A stretch of 64,000 bases of DNA from assembly GCF_016862575.1 (NCBI RefSeq), contig NZ_BONF01000010.1, positions 1 to 64,000 on the forward strand. Reading direction: 5' to 3'. Of this stretch, positions 49,816 through 60,300 are shown in pieces. Below the pieces are notes generated by a model, which was not told the origin of the DNA, did no database searches, and saw only the letters and a program-made list of their open reading frames with translations. A program made the translations under genes and the position numbers. The stretch's first letter is position 1. Each line of letters opens with the position of its first letter. The DNA is from Catellatospora bangladeshensis. Lineage in GTDB: Bacteria > Actinomycetota > Actinomycetes > Mycobacteriales > Micromonosporaceae.

Positions 49816-52232
49816 TCACTCGGCGGAGAAGGAGCGACGGCGGGCGGCGGGCGGGAGGGCGGCGGCCACCGCCAGCACCAGGCAGACCCCCACCGTCGCC
49901 GCCAGCGTGCCCCACGGGACGACCATCGGCACCGCCACGCCCAGCTGCGTGCTCAGCCCGCGCGCCATCGCGGCCAGCGCGGCGAGCGCCACGCCCAGAC
50001 CCAGCCCGGCCCCGACCACGACCACGGCCGACGTCTCCGCCGCCAGCATGCCCAGCACCTGCCGCCGGGTCGCGCCGGACAGCCGCAGCACGCGCAGGTC
50101 CCCGGCCCGCGCCGCGGTGGACATCACCATCGTGTTCACCACCGCGAGCAGCCCGAACCCGGCCGAGACCCCGATCAGCAGCGCGGTGAACACCCAGACG
50201 AGCCGGTCGTCGTCCGCACTGCCCGCCTCGGCGTACGCCGCCGCGGTCAGCGGGCGCGCGCCGAGCCCGGCCAGCGGGCCCGAGGCGGCGAGCCGCTCGG
50301 TGTAGACGACCGGGGTCAGCGCCGACGGCTCCATCGCTCGCACGGCGGCGCGGTCCAGCAGGATCTCCGCGGGTGCCGGGCCGCCTGACACCACCGCGAC
50401 CACCGACAGCGTGCGTTCGCGGCCGTCCGGCCCGGACACCGGATGGCCACTGCCGAGCACCCACCCGGTCCGCTCCGCGAAGCCCGAGGTCACTGCGGCA
50501 GGCAGCTCGTGCGCGGGCGGTGTCGCGTCCAGCGGTGTTCGTGCCAGCGCGGACAGATCACCCGTGGCGACCGTGAACAGAGCGTGCTCGGCGGTGCCGA
50601 TGCCCACGGCGGGAAGCGGCTCGGGGCCGTCGTACAGGGTCGTGGGCAGGGCGGAGCGGCCGCGCGCCGCGGTGACGGCGGCGTCGGACAGGCCGGGGGT
50701 GCCGTCGGGGACCACCACCGCGGCCGCGCCCGCGGCGGTCACCTTGCTGAGCCCGTAGAAGGCGGTCGTGGTCTGCACCATGCCGCCGACGAGCATCGCG
50801 AACGCGACGCTGAGCAGCACCGGCGCGGCGGTCGACGCGGTACGCCGGGCGGCCGTGCGGGTGTGCTGGCGCACCAGCAGCGCCGTCGCGCCCCGGCTGC
50901 CCGCGAACGGCGCGGTGAGCAGCCGCACGGCGGGCGGCAGCACCGCCGGTGCCAGCAGGGCCGCCGCGGTGACCAGCGCCATCGCCGCGTACAGGGCGTA
51001 CGAGCCGAGGTTCGCCCCGTCGGCCCCGCTCGCGGCCACCCCGGACAGGACGGCGATCGCGAGCGCGGCGCACCCGGCCAGCCAGCGGCCCCAGCCCATC
51101 GGCCGGTCGTCGAGCGCCGCCTCGCGCAGCGCGTCCAGCGGGCTCACCCGTGCCGCTCGCCGTGCCGCCGCCCCCGCCCCGGCCTGCGCGACCAGCACGC
51201 CCACCGCCACGGCCGCGAGCGGCAGCCACCACGGGTAGGTCAGGGTGAACGTCGGCGGCTCGAACCCCGTACGCACCAGCCAGTCCCCGAACGGCGCGGC
51301 GGCGAGCAGCCCGATCGGCATGCCGAGCGCGCCACCGGCCAGGCCGAGCAGCAGCACCTCACCGTGGATCATGCGGCGGACCTGGCCCGGCACGGCACCG
51401 AGCAGGCGCAGCAGGGCCAGCTCGCGGTGCCTGCGCCGGGTCGCGAACGCGAACGTCGACGCCACGATGAACACCGACACGAACGCGCCCAGCGCGGACA
51501 GCCCGGTGAGCACCTGCATGCCTATCCACCGGATACGGGTGTCGCCGACCGGTTCCAGCACGGCCCGGCCGTCCCCGTGCAACACCACGCCATCGCCGCC
51601 GACCAGCGGGTTCGCGGCCGACGCCACCGTCGCCGCGGCGGCGCCGTCCCGGGTCAGCAGGCCGATGACCGGCACGCCCCCCGTCCAGGCGCGGGCGACG
51701 TCGTCGGCGACCCACAGGCCGGGCCCGTCCACGGTGCCGGACACGGTCACCGGCTGCGGCCCTGCCGCCGTCAGCAGCGTCACCGTCTCGCCCGGAGCGA
51801 GCCCCAGCCCGCTGCTCACCGCCACTTCCGCAGCGGACGGAGCGCGGCCGGACACGAGCCGGTAGCCGCCGAGCGCCGTCGCGGACCAGCCGGCAGCGTC
51901 GCGGGCGTCCCCGAGGGGCGCGCCGTCGCGCACGAGCTGGGCGTAGAAGCGGTGCACCGGGATCGCCGCGCGTACACCGTCCAGCCGCGACAGCCCCGCG
52001 ACCAGCGCGTCGGCCCGCTCGACCGGCCACGGGCGCGGCTCGGCGAACGCCTCCGGGTCACCCGGCGGCACCGGCCGCACCAGCACGGACGCGGCGGCGT
52101 AGCGGGCGGGCAGCACCGGCCGGGCCGAGACCAGCAGCAGGCCGCACACCGTGAGCACGGCCACCGCGACGGCGAGGGTCAGCCCGGTGCCGACCAGGCT
52201 CGGCCAGCGCCGCCGCAGCGTGTCGAGCGCGA

Positions 52233-52236
<4 letters not shown>
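49816..52236 (-). CDS. FtsX/MacB-type ABC permease
   Basis: An 806-residue permease with two FtsX domains, each with four or so membrane segments around a large outside loop: VGTGLTLAVAVAVLTVCGLLLV at the N-terminus, ALGAFVSVFIVASTFAFATRRRHRELALLRLLG in the centre, LLVRQHTRTAARRTASTAAPVLLSVAFAM later, and AVVNTMVMSTAARAGDLRVLRLSGATRRQV at the end. RHRELALLRLLGA and DLRVLRLSGAT are the coupling loops to the ATPase. The class moves antibiotics, lipids or lipoproteins by mechanotransmission. Its ATG overlaps the stop of the ATPase gene upstream by four bases. It lies divergent from the two-component system, which suggests drug-sensing control. Confidence 0.88.
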
Positions 52237-52970
<734 letters not shown>

Positions 52971-53079
52971 GCCACCACCCCACCGGAGCGGGCGGCCCGC
53001 CGCACTGGTGCCCGGGTGAGGATCGGCACTACACCCAGCACTACTGTCCGGGGCGTCGGCGCTGGGTAGGGTCGGTGCC

Positions 53080-54291
53080 GTGACCGCCCGCACCGCCCTG
53101 TCCGCCGCCGCGACGCCGCCCTGGCGGCTGGCCCGGTCGGCGTGGCCGTGGCGGTCGCTGGCGTACCTGCTGGCCGGGATGATCCCGGCGATGCTGCCGC
53201 TGGGGCTGCTGGCCGGCATCGAGCTGCTCGATCCCGGCATCCCCGCCCTGATCCTGCTGCTGCTGGCCGGGCTGCTGGTGGTGGTGGCGGCCGGGCCGCT
53301 GATCGCCTGGTTCGACCGGCGGCGGCTGCGCCTGGTCGACCGCCGCCCGCTGCCCCAGCGGCCGCCGCTGCGGCTGCGCGAGCCGGGCACCTGGCGCGAG
53401 ATCGGCTACGCCGTGCTCAGCGCCTGCGTCGCCTGGTGGCTGGACCTGGGCGTGGTCATGCTGTCGCTGTTCCCGCCGCTGCTGCTGATGTCGGCGCCGT
53501 TGCAGCCGACCGGTCCGGGCGCCGAGCTGCCCGCCGTGCCGTGGCTCACCGCGCTGCTCTGCGCCGCCGGGTTCGTGCTGCTGCCGCTGGCGGCGTACCC
53601 GATCACCGCCTGGGCTGGGGCACGGGCCGCAGTCGCCCGCGCGGTGCTCGCTCCGGCCGACACCGACCTGGTCGAGGTGCTGCGCTCGCGGGAGCGGCTG
53701 GTCGACGGGTTCGACTCCGAGCGCCGCCGCATCGAGCGCGACCTGCACGACGGCGCGCAGCAGCGGCTGGTCGCGCTGAGCGTGACGCTCGGACTGGCCC
53801 GGCTCCAGGTCGCCGACGAACACGCCGCCGCGCCGCTGCTCGACGACGCCCGGCAGCAGACCGCGCTGGCCCTGGCCGAGCTGCGCGAACTGATCCGCGG
53901 CGTACACCCGCAGATCCTCAGCGACCGCGGCCTGGCCGCGGCGATCCGGGACGTGGCGGGGCGCTCGCCGGTGCCGGTCGAGCTGGACCTGCGCCTGGAC
54001 GGGCGGCTGCCGTCGCCGGTCGAGGTCACGGCGTACTTCGCGGTCAACGAGGCGCTGGCCAACCTGGCCCGGCACAGCGGCGCGGCGCGCGGCCGGGTCG
54101 CGGCCTGGACGCAGGACCGCCGCCTCCTGCTGGAGGTGTCCGACGACGGCGCGGGCGGCGCGGACCCGGCCCGGGGCACCGGGCTCACCGGCCTGGCCGA
54201 CCGGGCGGCGACCGTGGGCGGGCGGCTGCTGCTGGCCAGCCCGGCGGGCGGCCCGACGCTGCTGCGGGTGGAGCTGCCGTGCGAACGCTGA
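53080..54291 (+). CDS. NarL-family sensor histidine kinase
   Basis: A 403-residue membrane kinase with about four hydrophobic segments in the first 180 residues (SLAYLLAGMIPAMLPLGLLAGI, LILLLLAGLLVVVAAGPLI). The phospho-acceptor motif is ERRRIERDLHDGAQQRLVALS with the His, the HisKA_3 form, followed by the ATP-binding FAVNEALANLARHSGA and DDGAGGADPARGTGLTGLADRA. GTG 53080 is the first start in frame. The response-regulator gene begins inside its last 13 bases. The neighbouring FtsX transporter on the other strand suggests that it senses an envelope-active compound. Confidence 0.9.
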   Translation: MTARTALSAAATPPWRLARSAWPWRSLAYLLAGMIPAMLPLGLLAGIELLDPGIPALILLLLAGLLVVVAAGPLIAWFDRRRLRLVDRRPLPQRPPLRLREPGTWREIGYAVLSACVAWWLDLGVVMLSLFPPLLLMSAPLQPTGPGAELPAVPWLTALLCAAGFVLLPLAAYPITAWAGARAAVARAVLAPADTDLVEVLRSRERLVDGFDSERRRIERDLHDGAQQRLVALSVTLGLARLQVADEHAAAPLLDDARQQTALALAELRELIRGVHPQILSDRGLAAAIRDVAGRSPVPVELDLRLDGRLPSPVEVTAYFAVNEALANLARHSGAARGRVAAWTQDRRLLLEVSDDGAGGADPARGTGLTGLADRAATVGGRLLLASPAGGPTLLRVELPCER

Positions 54292-54929
54292 GGGTGGTGC
54301 TGGCCGAGGACTCGGTGCTGCTGCGCGAGGGGCTGACCAGCCTGCTGCGCCACTTCGGCCACGAGGTGGTGGCCGCGGTCGGCGACGCCGACGCGCTGCG
54401 GGAACGGGTAACGGCCCTGGACCCCGACGTGGTCGTCACCGATGTGCGCATGCCGCCCGGTTTCAGCGACGAGGGCCTACGGGCCGCGCTGGAGCTGCGG
54501 GCCGCGCGGCCGCGGCTGCCGATCCTGGTGCTCAGCCAGTACGTCGAGCAGACCTACGCCGCCGAGCTGATCGACGCCGGGCGCGCGGCGGGCACCGGCT
54601 ACCTGCTCAAAGACCGCGTCGGCGAGGTCGGCGAGTTCGTCGACGCGCTGGGCCGGGTCGCGGACGGGCACACCGTCATCGATCCGGAGGTGGTCCGCCA
54701 GCTGCTCGACCGCCGCCGCGACCCGCTGCACCGGCTCACCCCGCGCGAACGCGAGGTGCTGGGGCTGGTCGCGGAGGGCCGCTCCAACGCCGCGATCGCC
54801 CGCCGCCTGGTGGTGACGGAGGCCGCCGTCGCCAAGCACATCGCGGGCATCCTGACCAAACTGGACCTGCCTCCCGACGCCGACGACCACCGTCGCGTCC
54901 TGGCCGTCCTCACCTACCTCCGCGCCTGA
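54279..54929 (+). CDS. NarL/LuxR-type response regulator
   Basis: A 216-residue regulator: receiver domain (LRVVLAEDSVLLREGLTSLL, with the phosphorylated Asp in VVVTDVRMPPGFSD), then a LuxR-type helix-turn-helix (LTPREREVLGLVAEGRSNAAIARRLVVTEAAVAKHIAGIL). The GTG start at 54279 lies inside the kinase gene, so kinase and regulator are translationally coupled. It probably controls the FtsX ABC operon divergent upstream. Confidence 0.93.
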   Translation: MRTLRVVLAEDSVLLREGLTSLLRHFGHEVVAAVGDADALRERVTALDPDVVVTDVRMPPGFSDEGLRAALELRAARPRLPILVLSQYVEQTYAAELIDAGRAAGTGYLLKDRVGEVGEFVDALGRVADGHTVIDPEVVRQLLDRRRDPLHRLTPREREVLGLVAEGRSNAAIARRLVVTEAAVAKHIAGILTKLDLPPDADDHRRVLAVLTYLRA

Positions 54930-54957
54930 CCACACGCGCACACCCGCCCTGCGGCCC

Positions 54958-55017
54958 GCAGTTTCGGGGAAACTGCACGAACCCTGGGTATTTCTCGTGC
55001 ACTTTCCCCGGAACTGC
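54958..55017. terminator. Gapped inverted repeat between convergent genes
   Basis: GCAGTTTCGGGGAAACTGCACGA (54958-54980) and the sequence at 54995-55017 pair at 21 of 23 bases around a 14-base spacer. The left arm also folds on itself (GCAGTTT/AAACTGC). It lies between the genes ending at 54929 (+) and 55103 (-). Confidence 0.6.
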
Positions 55018-55102
55018 GACCGCGCGGGTCGGCGACACGGTCGGGGTGAGCGGTGGTGTCGATGGGTCGGGAGTTCCCCGAACGTGCCCGGGAATGGGCT
55101 GG

Positions 55103-55810
55103 TCAGGCGGGCAGCGTCGCCCGTGCCGTCGCGCCGGGTAGGGCGCCGGCCTGGGCGAGCACGGTGCCGTCGGCGGCCCATACCGCTGAACCGCCCGCGG
55201 CGCGGTCGAAGCCGCCGCCGGTGGAGCCGGCGAAGCTCGCGGTGGCGACCGGCACCCCACGAGCGGCGGCGATCCGGCGAGCGCGTTCGGCCGGGACGTG
55301 CGCGTCGCGCTCGTGGTCGAGCACCGAGGCGACGAAGACGTGCATGCCGAGCGCGGCCGTCGCGGCGTCGTGCTCGGCGAAGCGGGTGTCGCGGCAGACG
55401 GCCAGCCCGAGCCGCCACCCGTCGACCTCGACCACGGCCGGTCCGGGACCGGGGCTGAACCGCTCCTCGGAGTCGTGGATGTGCACCTTGCGGTACGCCA
55501 CCCGCGCGCCCGCGCCGTCCACGGCGAGCAGCGCGATGTGCTCCCGGCCGCCCTCCCCCGCCACGGGCGCCCCGGCCAGGGCGAGCGTGCCGGTCGCCGC
55601 GCACGCCTCGACCAGCGGCGCCAGGCAGGGATCGGCCGGGTCGAGCACGGGCGCGTCCAGCTCGTATCCCGTCAGCGACAGCTCGGGGAAGACCACCACC
55701 CGGGCCTGCGCCGCGAGCACGGCGGCGGCGTGGGCCGCGGCGTTCGCGGCGACGTCGTACGCCGTGACCGGCGGCTGCGCCACCGCGATGACCAGGGGCA
55801 GGCGCTGCAC
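55103..55810 (-). CDS. Carbon-nitrogen hydrolase (nitrilase superfamily)
   Basis: A 235-residue enzyme with the nitrilase catalytic triad: Glu in VVFPELSLTGYE, Lys in AYRKVHIHDSEERF, and Cys in LGLAVCRDTRF. The class hydrolyses amides, ureas or nitriles of small compounds. Ribosome site AAGGAG lies seven bases before GTG 55810; an in-frame ATG at 55861 lies upstream without a ribosome site. Length is short for the superfamily but all core strands appear present. Substrate unknown. Confidence 0.87.
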   Translation of the reverse strand: MQRLPLVIAVAQPPVTAYDVAANAAAHAAAVLAAQARVVVFPELSLTGYELDAPVLDPADPCLAPLVEACAATGTLALAGAPVAGEGGREHIALLAVDGAGARVAYRKVHIHDSEERFSPGPGPAVVEVDGWRLGLAVCRDTRFAEHDAATAALGMHVFVASVLDHERDAHVPAERARRIAAARGVPVATASFAGSTGGGFDRAAGGSAVWAADGTVLAQAGALPGATARATLPA

Positions 55811-56104
55811 GCGCGGCTCCTTCGCTATCGAATACCCGTCACACGTGTACGCGGTAGTCATTCACCTCACGACCCCGCGGCCGCCGCCAGCCTAGCCCGT
55901 TCGGGTTACGCCGATCGGCGCGTTCACCCACCGTCACGCAGCGCTGTCACGCTCAGCACTCCGTGTCACTTAGGCGGCCCGGACCGGATAGTCAAGCGTT
56001 GATGGCCTCGATATTCATCGCCTTGACTCTAGGCACACCTCGCAGCCAACCGTGTCCGGCAACCCGGCCGGATGCCGGCGGCTGCCCGAAAGGATGTGCC
56101 GAAG

Positions 56105-57988
56105 ATGTCGCACCAGAACAGGTGGAGGACGCTGCACCGCAGGCGGGCGGGCCTCGTCGCGCTGGCCGTGCTCGCCGCGGCGGGCCTGCTGTCCCAGCCG
56201 GTGCCCGCGTACGCGGCGGCCGACCCCGGGGTCGAACCATCCGCCGTGACCCGCACGCTCCCACCCGGCGGCACCGCCACGATCAGCAAGGTCGTGCACA
56301 CCCCGGCGGTGCCGCCGAACCCCGACATCGTCTTCCTCGCCGACACCACCGGCAGCATGGGCTCCGCGATCAACAACGTGAAGACCAACGCCGGGGACAT
56401 CCTCACGGCGGTCAGCACCGCGCAGCCCAGCGCCCACTTCGCGGTGGCCGAATACCGCGACGTGGCCGTCGACCCGCCGGGCTTCACCGTCGACCAGGCG
56501 CTCACCGGCGACCAGACGGCCGTGCAGGCCGGGATCGGCGCGTGGACGGCGGGCGGTGGCGGGGACATCGCCGAGGACGGCCTCAACGCCCTCTACCAGC
56601 TGGCCACCGGAGCGGTCACGTTCCGCGACGGCGGCACCCGGATCGTGGTGATCTTCGGCGACGCCGTGTCGCACGACCCGAGCAACGGGCACACCCGCGC
56701 CCAGGTCATCGCCGCGCTGCAGGCGGCCGGCGTACGGGTGGTCGCGGTCAACGTCGGCGCTGGCGGGCTCAACAACGGCGGCCAGATCGAGGCCGTCACC
56801 ACCGCCACCGGCGGCGTCTTCCTCAACAACGTGCCCGCCGACGAGGTCGCCGACGCGATCCTCGCCGGCATCCAGGCCATCGAGGTGACCGTCACCCACG
56901 AGGTCGAGTGCGACGAGCCGCTGTCGCTCTCGCTGACCCCCGCGCGCCGCACCGTGACCAGCGGTGACGACGCGCCGTTCAGCGAGACGGTGAACGTGGA
57001 CGGCGACGCGGCGGGCGGCTCGTACCAGTGCGAGGTGGACTTCCTGATCGACGGCGTGAGCCACGGGTACGTGCAGACCCTGACCGTGCACGTGCCCGGC
57101 ATCAGCGTCTACGACCTGTCGGTGAACGAGGGCGCGGGCACCGCGTCGTTCACGGTGACCCTGTCGGTGCCGGCCCCGCACCCGGTGAGCGTGAGCTACG
57201 CGACCGCCACGGGCACCGCGGGCGCGGCCGACTTCACCGGCGGCGCCGGCCTGATCACCTTCGCGCCGAACGAGACGCTGAAGTCGATCACGGTGCCGAT
57301 CGTCGACGACACCGTGAACGAGCCGAGCGAGACCTTCAAGGTCGGGCTCAGCTCCCCCAGCGGTGCGGCGCTGACCGACGGCTCGGCCGAGGCCACCATC
57401 ATCGACAACGACCGCGACGGCGTCTTCACCTGCCAGGCGACCGCGCTGGACCTGGCCGGCCAGGTGACGTCGCGGGCGAACCCGCCGCACGACCCGTGCG
57501 CCGACGACAGCAAGGCCATGCCGAACAACACGCTGAACGCGGGCCTGGTCACGGTCACCGCGACCGGCCTTTCGGCGGGCACCGACCTCACCCCGGACAA
57601 CCAGAACAGCGCACCGGCCGTGGGTGACAAGGCGGTCTCCACCGCACAGCTCGACTCCACGAAGATCACCGTCGGCGGCCTGGTCACCATCGAGCTGGGC
57701 GTCATCAACTCGACGGCCTCGGCCACCTGCGCCACCGGTCCGGGCGGGCTGTCCCCGCAGTACGCGGGCTCGTCCATCATCAGCAGCCTGAAGATCAACG
57801 GTGCCACGGTGACGATCGGCAGCGGCCCGACGACCATCCCGCTGGTCGTCGGCAGCCTCAAGCTCAACAGCACCACCACCACCGCGACCGGGGTCGTCCA
57901 GCGCGCCGTCGTGCTGGACACCCTCCTCACCGACGTGGTGATCGGCGAGGCCAAGGCCGGCAACTCCGCCAACCCCTGCCGCGCCTGA
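56105..57988 (+). CDS. Secreted von Willebrand A / Calx-beta protein
   Basis: A 627-residue exported protein. Signal peptide ends near PAYAA. A vWA domain (about residues 60-280) starts VFLADTTGSMGSAINN, a DxTxS form of the metal-ion site, with AEYRDVAVDPPGFTVDQALTGD and VVIFGDAVSHDP. A Calx-beta domain follows (LSVNEGAGTASFTVTLSVP, VSYATATGTAGAADFTG, TVNEPSETFKVGL and the final ATIIDNDRDG). A third region has Cys pairs and repeated short strands. Such proteins bind surfaces or calcium. The start ATG 56105 is preceded by GAAAGG eleven bases upstream. The 294-base gap before it holds the promoters of this gene and of the nitrilase gene. Confidence 0.85.
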   Translation: MSHQNRWRTLHRRRAGLVALAVLAAAGLLSQPVPAYAAADPGVEPSAVTRTLPPGGTATISKVVHTPAVPPNPDIVFLADTTGSMGSAINNVKTNAGDILTAVSTAQPSAHFAVAEYRDVAVDPPGFTVDQALTGDQTAVQAGIGAWTAGGGGDIAEDGLNALYQLATGAVTFRDGGTRIVVIFGDAVSHDPSNGHTRAQVIAALQAAGVRVVAVNVGAGGLNNGGQIEAVTTATGGVFLNNVPADEVADAILAGIQAIEVTVTHEVECDEPLSLSLTPARRTVTSGDDAPFSETVNVDGDAAGGSYQCEVDFLIDGVSHGYVQTLTVHVPGISVYDLSVNEGAGTASFTVTLSVPAPHPVSVSYATATGTAGAADFTGGAGLITFAPNETLKSITVPIVDDTVNEPSETFKVGLSSPSGAALTDGSAEATIIDNDRDGVFTCQATALDLAGQVTSRANPPHDPCADDSKAMPNNTLNAGLVTVTATGLSAGTDLTPDNQNSAPAVGDKAVSTAQLDSTKITVGGLVTIELGVINSTASATCATGPGGLSPQYAGSSIISSLKINGATVTIGSGPTTIPLVVGSLKLNSTTTTATGVVQRAVVLDTLLTDVVIGEAKAGNSANPCRA

Positions 57989-58073
57989 AGGAAGGGCACC
58001 TTCGTCGGCTCGCGTCAGCGAGACGAGCAGCAGCTCTTATCGCTATACGTAGATGAAGGTGCCCTTCTTAACC
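57989..58073. repeat. Intergenic hairpin repeat, long-loop form
   Basis: GAAGGGCACCTTC (57991-58003) and GAAGGTGCCCTTC (58055-58067) enclose a loop of about 50 bases that contains two smaller palindromes, CTCGC-GTCA-GCGAG and GAGC-AGCA-GCTC. It lies directly after the stop codon at 57988. Same stem as 3451, 34329 and 61687, but between genes pointing the same way. Confidence 0.7.
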
Positions 58074-58243
58074 TCTCCCGCGCTGGGCCTGATGCACCTC
58101 ATCACGCCCAGCGCGGGAGCCGTTCCTCCGGCCGGGCAGGCCCTCGGAAAGCGGGCTCGTGCGCGGCGCGGGCGGCCGGTAGCGTTCCGGTCACCCCGCA
58201 ACGGGCGGGAACCGGCGGCGCCGCCGGACACGTCGAAGGCAGT

Positions 58244-59068
58244 GTGACGACAGTGCGTAGAGCAGTGCCCCTCCTGACCGTGCTGCTGCTGGGCGCGTGT
58301 GCGCAGCAGCCGTCCGACACCGGCGCACCGGCCCCCGACGGGGCCCAGCTCGCCGGGCGGACCTTCCTCTCCACCGGCCTGGTCCGCGACGGCAAGCCGT
58401 CCGAGCTGGTGCAGGGCACCCGGATCACCCTCACGGTGCACCCCGACGGGCGGATCGGGGCGATCGCCGGCTGCAACAGCATGGGCGGGGCGGCCGACTT
58501 CACCGGCGGCAAGCTGCACGTCGACGGCGCGAGCCTGGCCACGACCGAGATGGGCTGCTCGCCCGAGCTGCACGCGCAGGACAAGATGATCTCCGACCTC
58601 CTCACCGCGGACCCGCGCTGGGACCTGAACGGGGACGTGCTCACCCTGCGCACCGACACGGTCCAGCTCACCCTGCAGGACCAGGAGTCCGCCGACCCGG
58701 ACCGGTCGCTGGCCGGCACCCGCTGGGCCGTCGAGTCGACGGTCGACAAGGACAGCGTCAGCTCGGTGCCCACGAAGCCCGGCGGGGTGTACCTCGAGTT
58801 CGCCGACGGCAAGGTGACGGGCTCGACCGGCTGCAACCGGCTGGGCGGCAACGCCGTGGTGAACGGGGACAAGATCACGTTCTCCGGCATCTTCAGCACC
58901 CGGCGCGCCTGCTCGGGCGACCTGGGCACGCTGGAGCGGGCGGTCATGAAGACGCTGCGCGGCGAGGTGACCTACAAGATCACCGCCGACCGGCTCGAGC
59001 TGACCGGCGCGGACGGCCAGGGCCTGCAGCTGCGGGTGTCGGCCGCGCCGAGCCCGTCCGCCTCCTGA
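58244..59068 (+). CDS. Lipoprotein with two META/HslJ domains
   Basis: A 274-residue lipoprotein: signal with lipobox LLGAC, then two META-type (HslJ-like) domains. The first has LTVHPDGRIGAIAGCNSMGGAADF and TEMGCSPEL, the second VYLEFADGKVTGSTGCNRLGGNAVV and TRRACSGDL, each with the conserved GCN centre. META domains occur in heat-shock-linked HslJ and in surface proteins of Leishmania; the role is unknown. GTG 58244 starts it. A hairpin follows. Confidence 0.87.
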   Translation: MTTVRRAVPLLTVLLLGACAQQPSDTGAPAPDGAQLAGRTFLSTGLVRDGKPSELVQGTRITLTVHPDGRIGAIAGCNSMGGAADFTGGKLHVDGASLATTEMGCSPELHAQDKMISDLLTADPRWDLNGDVLTLRTDTVQLTLQDQESADPDRSLAGTRWAVESTVDKDSVSSVPTKPGGVYLEFADGKVTGSTGCNRLGGNAVVNGDKITFSGIFSTRRACSGDLGTLERAVMKTLRGEVTYKITADRLELTGADGQGLQLRVSAAPSPSAS

Positions 59069-59080
59069 ACCACCCCGCCC

Positions 59081-59113
59081 GAGGGGCCGTGCCGCGACGC
59101 GGTGCGGCCCCTC
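59081..59113 (+). terminator. Hairpin terminator
   Basis: GAGGGGCCG...CCGC and GCGG...CGGCCCCTC pair around GAC (59081-59095 with 59099-59113), just after the META-domain lipoprotein stop at 59068. Confidence 0.65.
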
Positions 59114-59266
59114 CGCGTTGCGCCCGTTCCGTCAGATCGGCGACTTTCCGCAGGTCAGAAAGCTGTCGCTGTAATCATGACCACGCGTCCTCTGTGGATT
59201 TCTCCGCACTGGCGGGCCGGGCGCGGTCCGTACGTTGAAGCCTCCTCAACCGAACAGGAGACTTCG

Positions 59267-60133
59267 ATGCAGGCACGAGCGACCCGCGGCCGCCTCACCC
59301 GAGTGGCACTGGCCGCCGGCATGCTGCTGAGCGCCGCGGCGGTGAGCCAGCTCGCGCTGGCCGCCCCCGCGACGGCGGTGACCGGGCTGACCCGGCAGAC
59401 CTCGACCGGCCCGAGCAACAGCGCCGCCAAGACCCAGAACAAGGCCTGCCCGGCGGGCACCGTCGCGCTCGGCGGCGGCGGGCTGGTCACCGGCGCCACC
59501 GGGCAGGTCGGCATGGACTTCATGCTGCCGCTGACCGGCGGCACGGCCTGGTCGGTGACCGGGCGCGAGGACGCGACCGGCACCGGCTCGAACTGGTCGC
59601 TGACCACGACCGTGCTGTGCGCGCCCGCGCCGGCCGGGTACGCCGTCGTGTCCGGCTCGTCGGCCTGGGCCTCCCCGAGCAGCAACTGGCACCAGGTGAG
59701 CTGCCCGCTGGGGCAGGTCGCGCTGGGCGTCGGCGGCGCGGTCAACGGCGCCTCGATCAGCGAGCTGCTGCTGCAGGACCTGCGGATCGACGGCAGCAGC
59801 GTGACCGTGGGCGGCTCGGAGGCCGAGGGCGGCTTCGCGGCCACCTGGCAGGTCCAGGCGCGAGCGATCTGCGCCGACCAGCCCGCGGGCTACGAGCGGC
59901 TGCTCGCCGACAGCGCGTACTCCTCCACCAGCACCCAGACGGTGTCCGTGCGCTGCACGCCCGGCCGCACCGTGCACGGGGTCGGCGCGGAGGTCGTCGG
60001 CGGCGAGGGCCAGGTGCGGCTGACCGCCGCGCACGCCAGCTCGACCACCGAGGTGACGGTGAGCGCGGCCGAGGACGAGACCGGGTACACCGGCAACTGG
60101 AAGGTCCGCGCCTTCGCTATCTGCGCGAACTGA
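59267..60133 (+). CDS. Secreted protein with three tandem Cys-paired repeats
   Basis: A 288-residue exported protein: signal peptide ending near PATAV, then three repeats of about 80 residues. Each opens with a Cys and Gly-rich turn (CPAGTVALGGGGLVTG, CPLGQVALGVGGAVNG, CTPGRTVHGVGAEVVG) and closes with a Trp and Cys (NWSLTTTVLCAP, TWQVQARAICAD, NWKVRAFAICAN). The cysteines are likely paired inside each repeat. I do not recognise the family; no catalytic residues are visible, and a surface or binding protein is likely. ATG 59267 follows AGGAG by six bases. Confidence 0.75.
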   Translation: MQARATRGRLTRVALAAGMLLSAAAVSQLALAAPATAVTGLTRQTSTGPSNSAAKTQNKACPAGTVALGGGGLVTGATGQVGMDFMLPLTGGTAWSVTGREDATGTGSNWSLTTTVLCAPAPAGYAVVSGSSAWASPSSNWHQVSCPLGQVALGVGGAVNGASISELLLQDLRIDGSSVTVGGSEAEGGFAATWQVQARAICADQPAGYERLLADSAYSSTSTQTVSVRCTPGRTVHGVGAEVVGGEGQVRLTAAHASSTTEVTVSAAEDETGYTGNWKVRAFAICAN

Positions 60134-60140
60134 CGGGCTT

Positions 60141-60175
60141 GAGCGGGCGCGGGGCCCCTGGTTCCGCGCCCGCTC
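60141..60175 (+). terminator. Hairpin terminator
   Basis: GAGCGGGCGCGG (60141-60152) and CCGCGCCCGCTC (60164-60175) pair perfectly with an 11-base loop, eight bases after the stop at 60133. Confidence 0.7.
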
Positions 60176-60300
60176 GGTGTGCAGCGCCCCACAGCCGACT
60201 CGCGGCGCGTTCACAGCAGGCGCTCAGGCCTCGTGAATAGAGTCCCCAGGCAGTCGGCCGATGCGTCCCGCGTTGGCTGGTTTACGGGGAAAGGTGTCTG

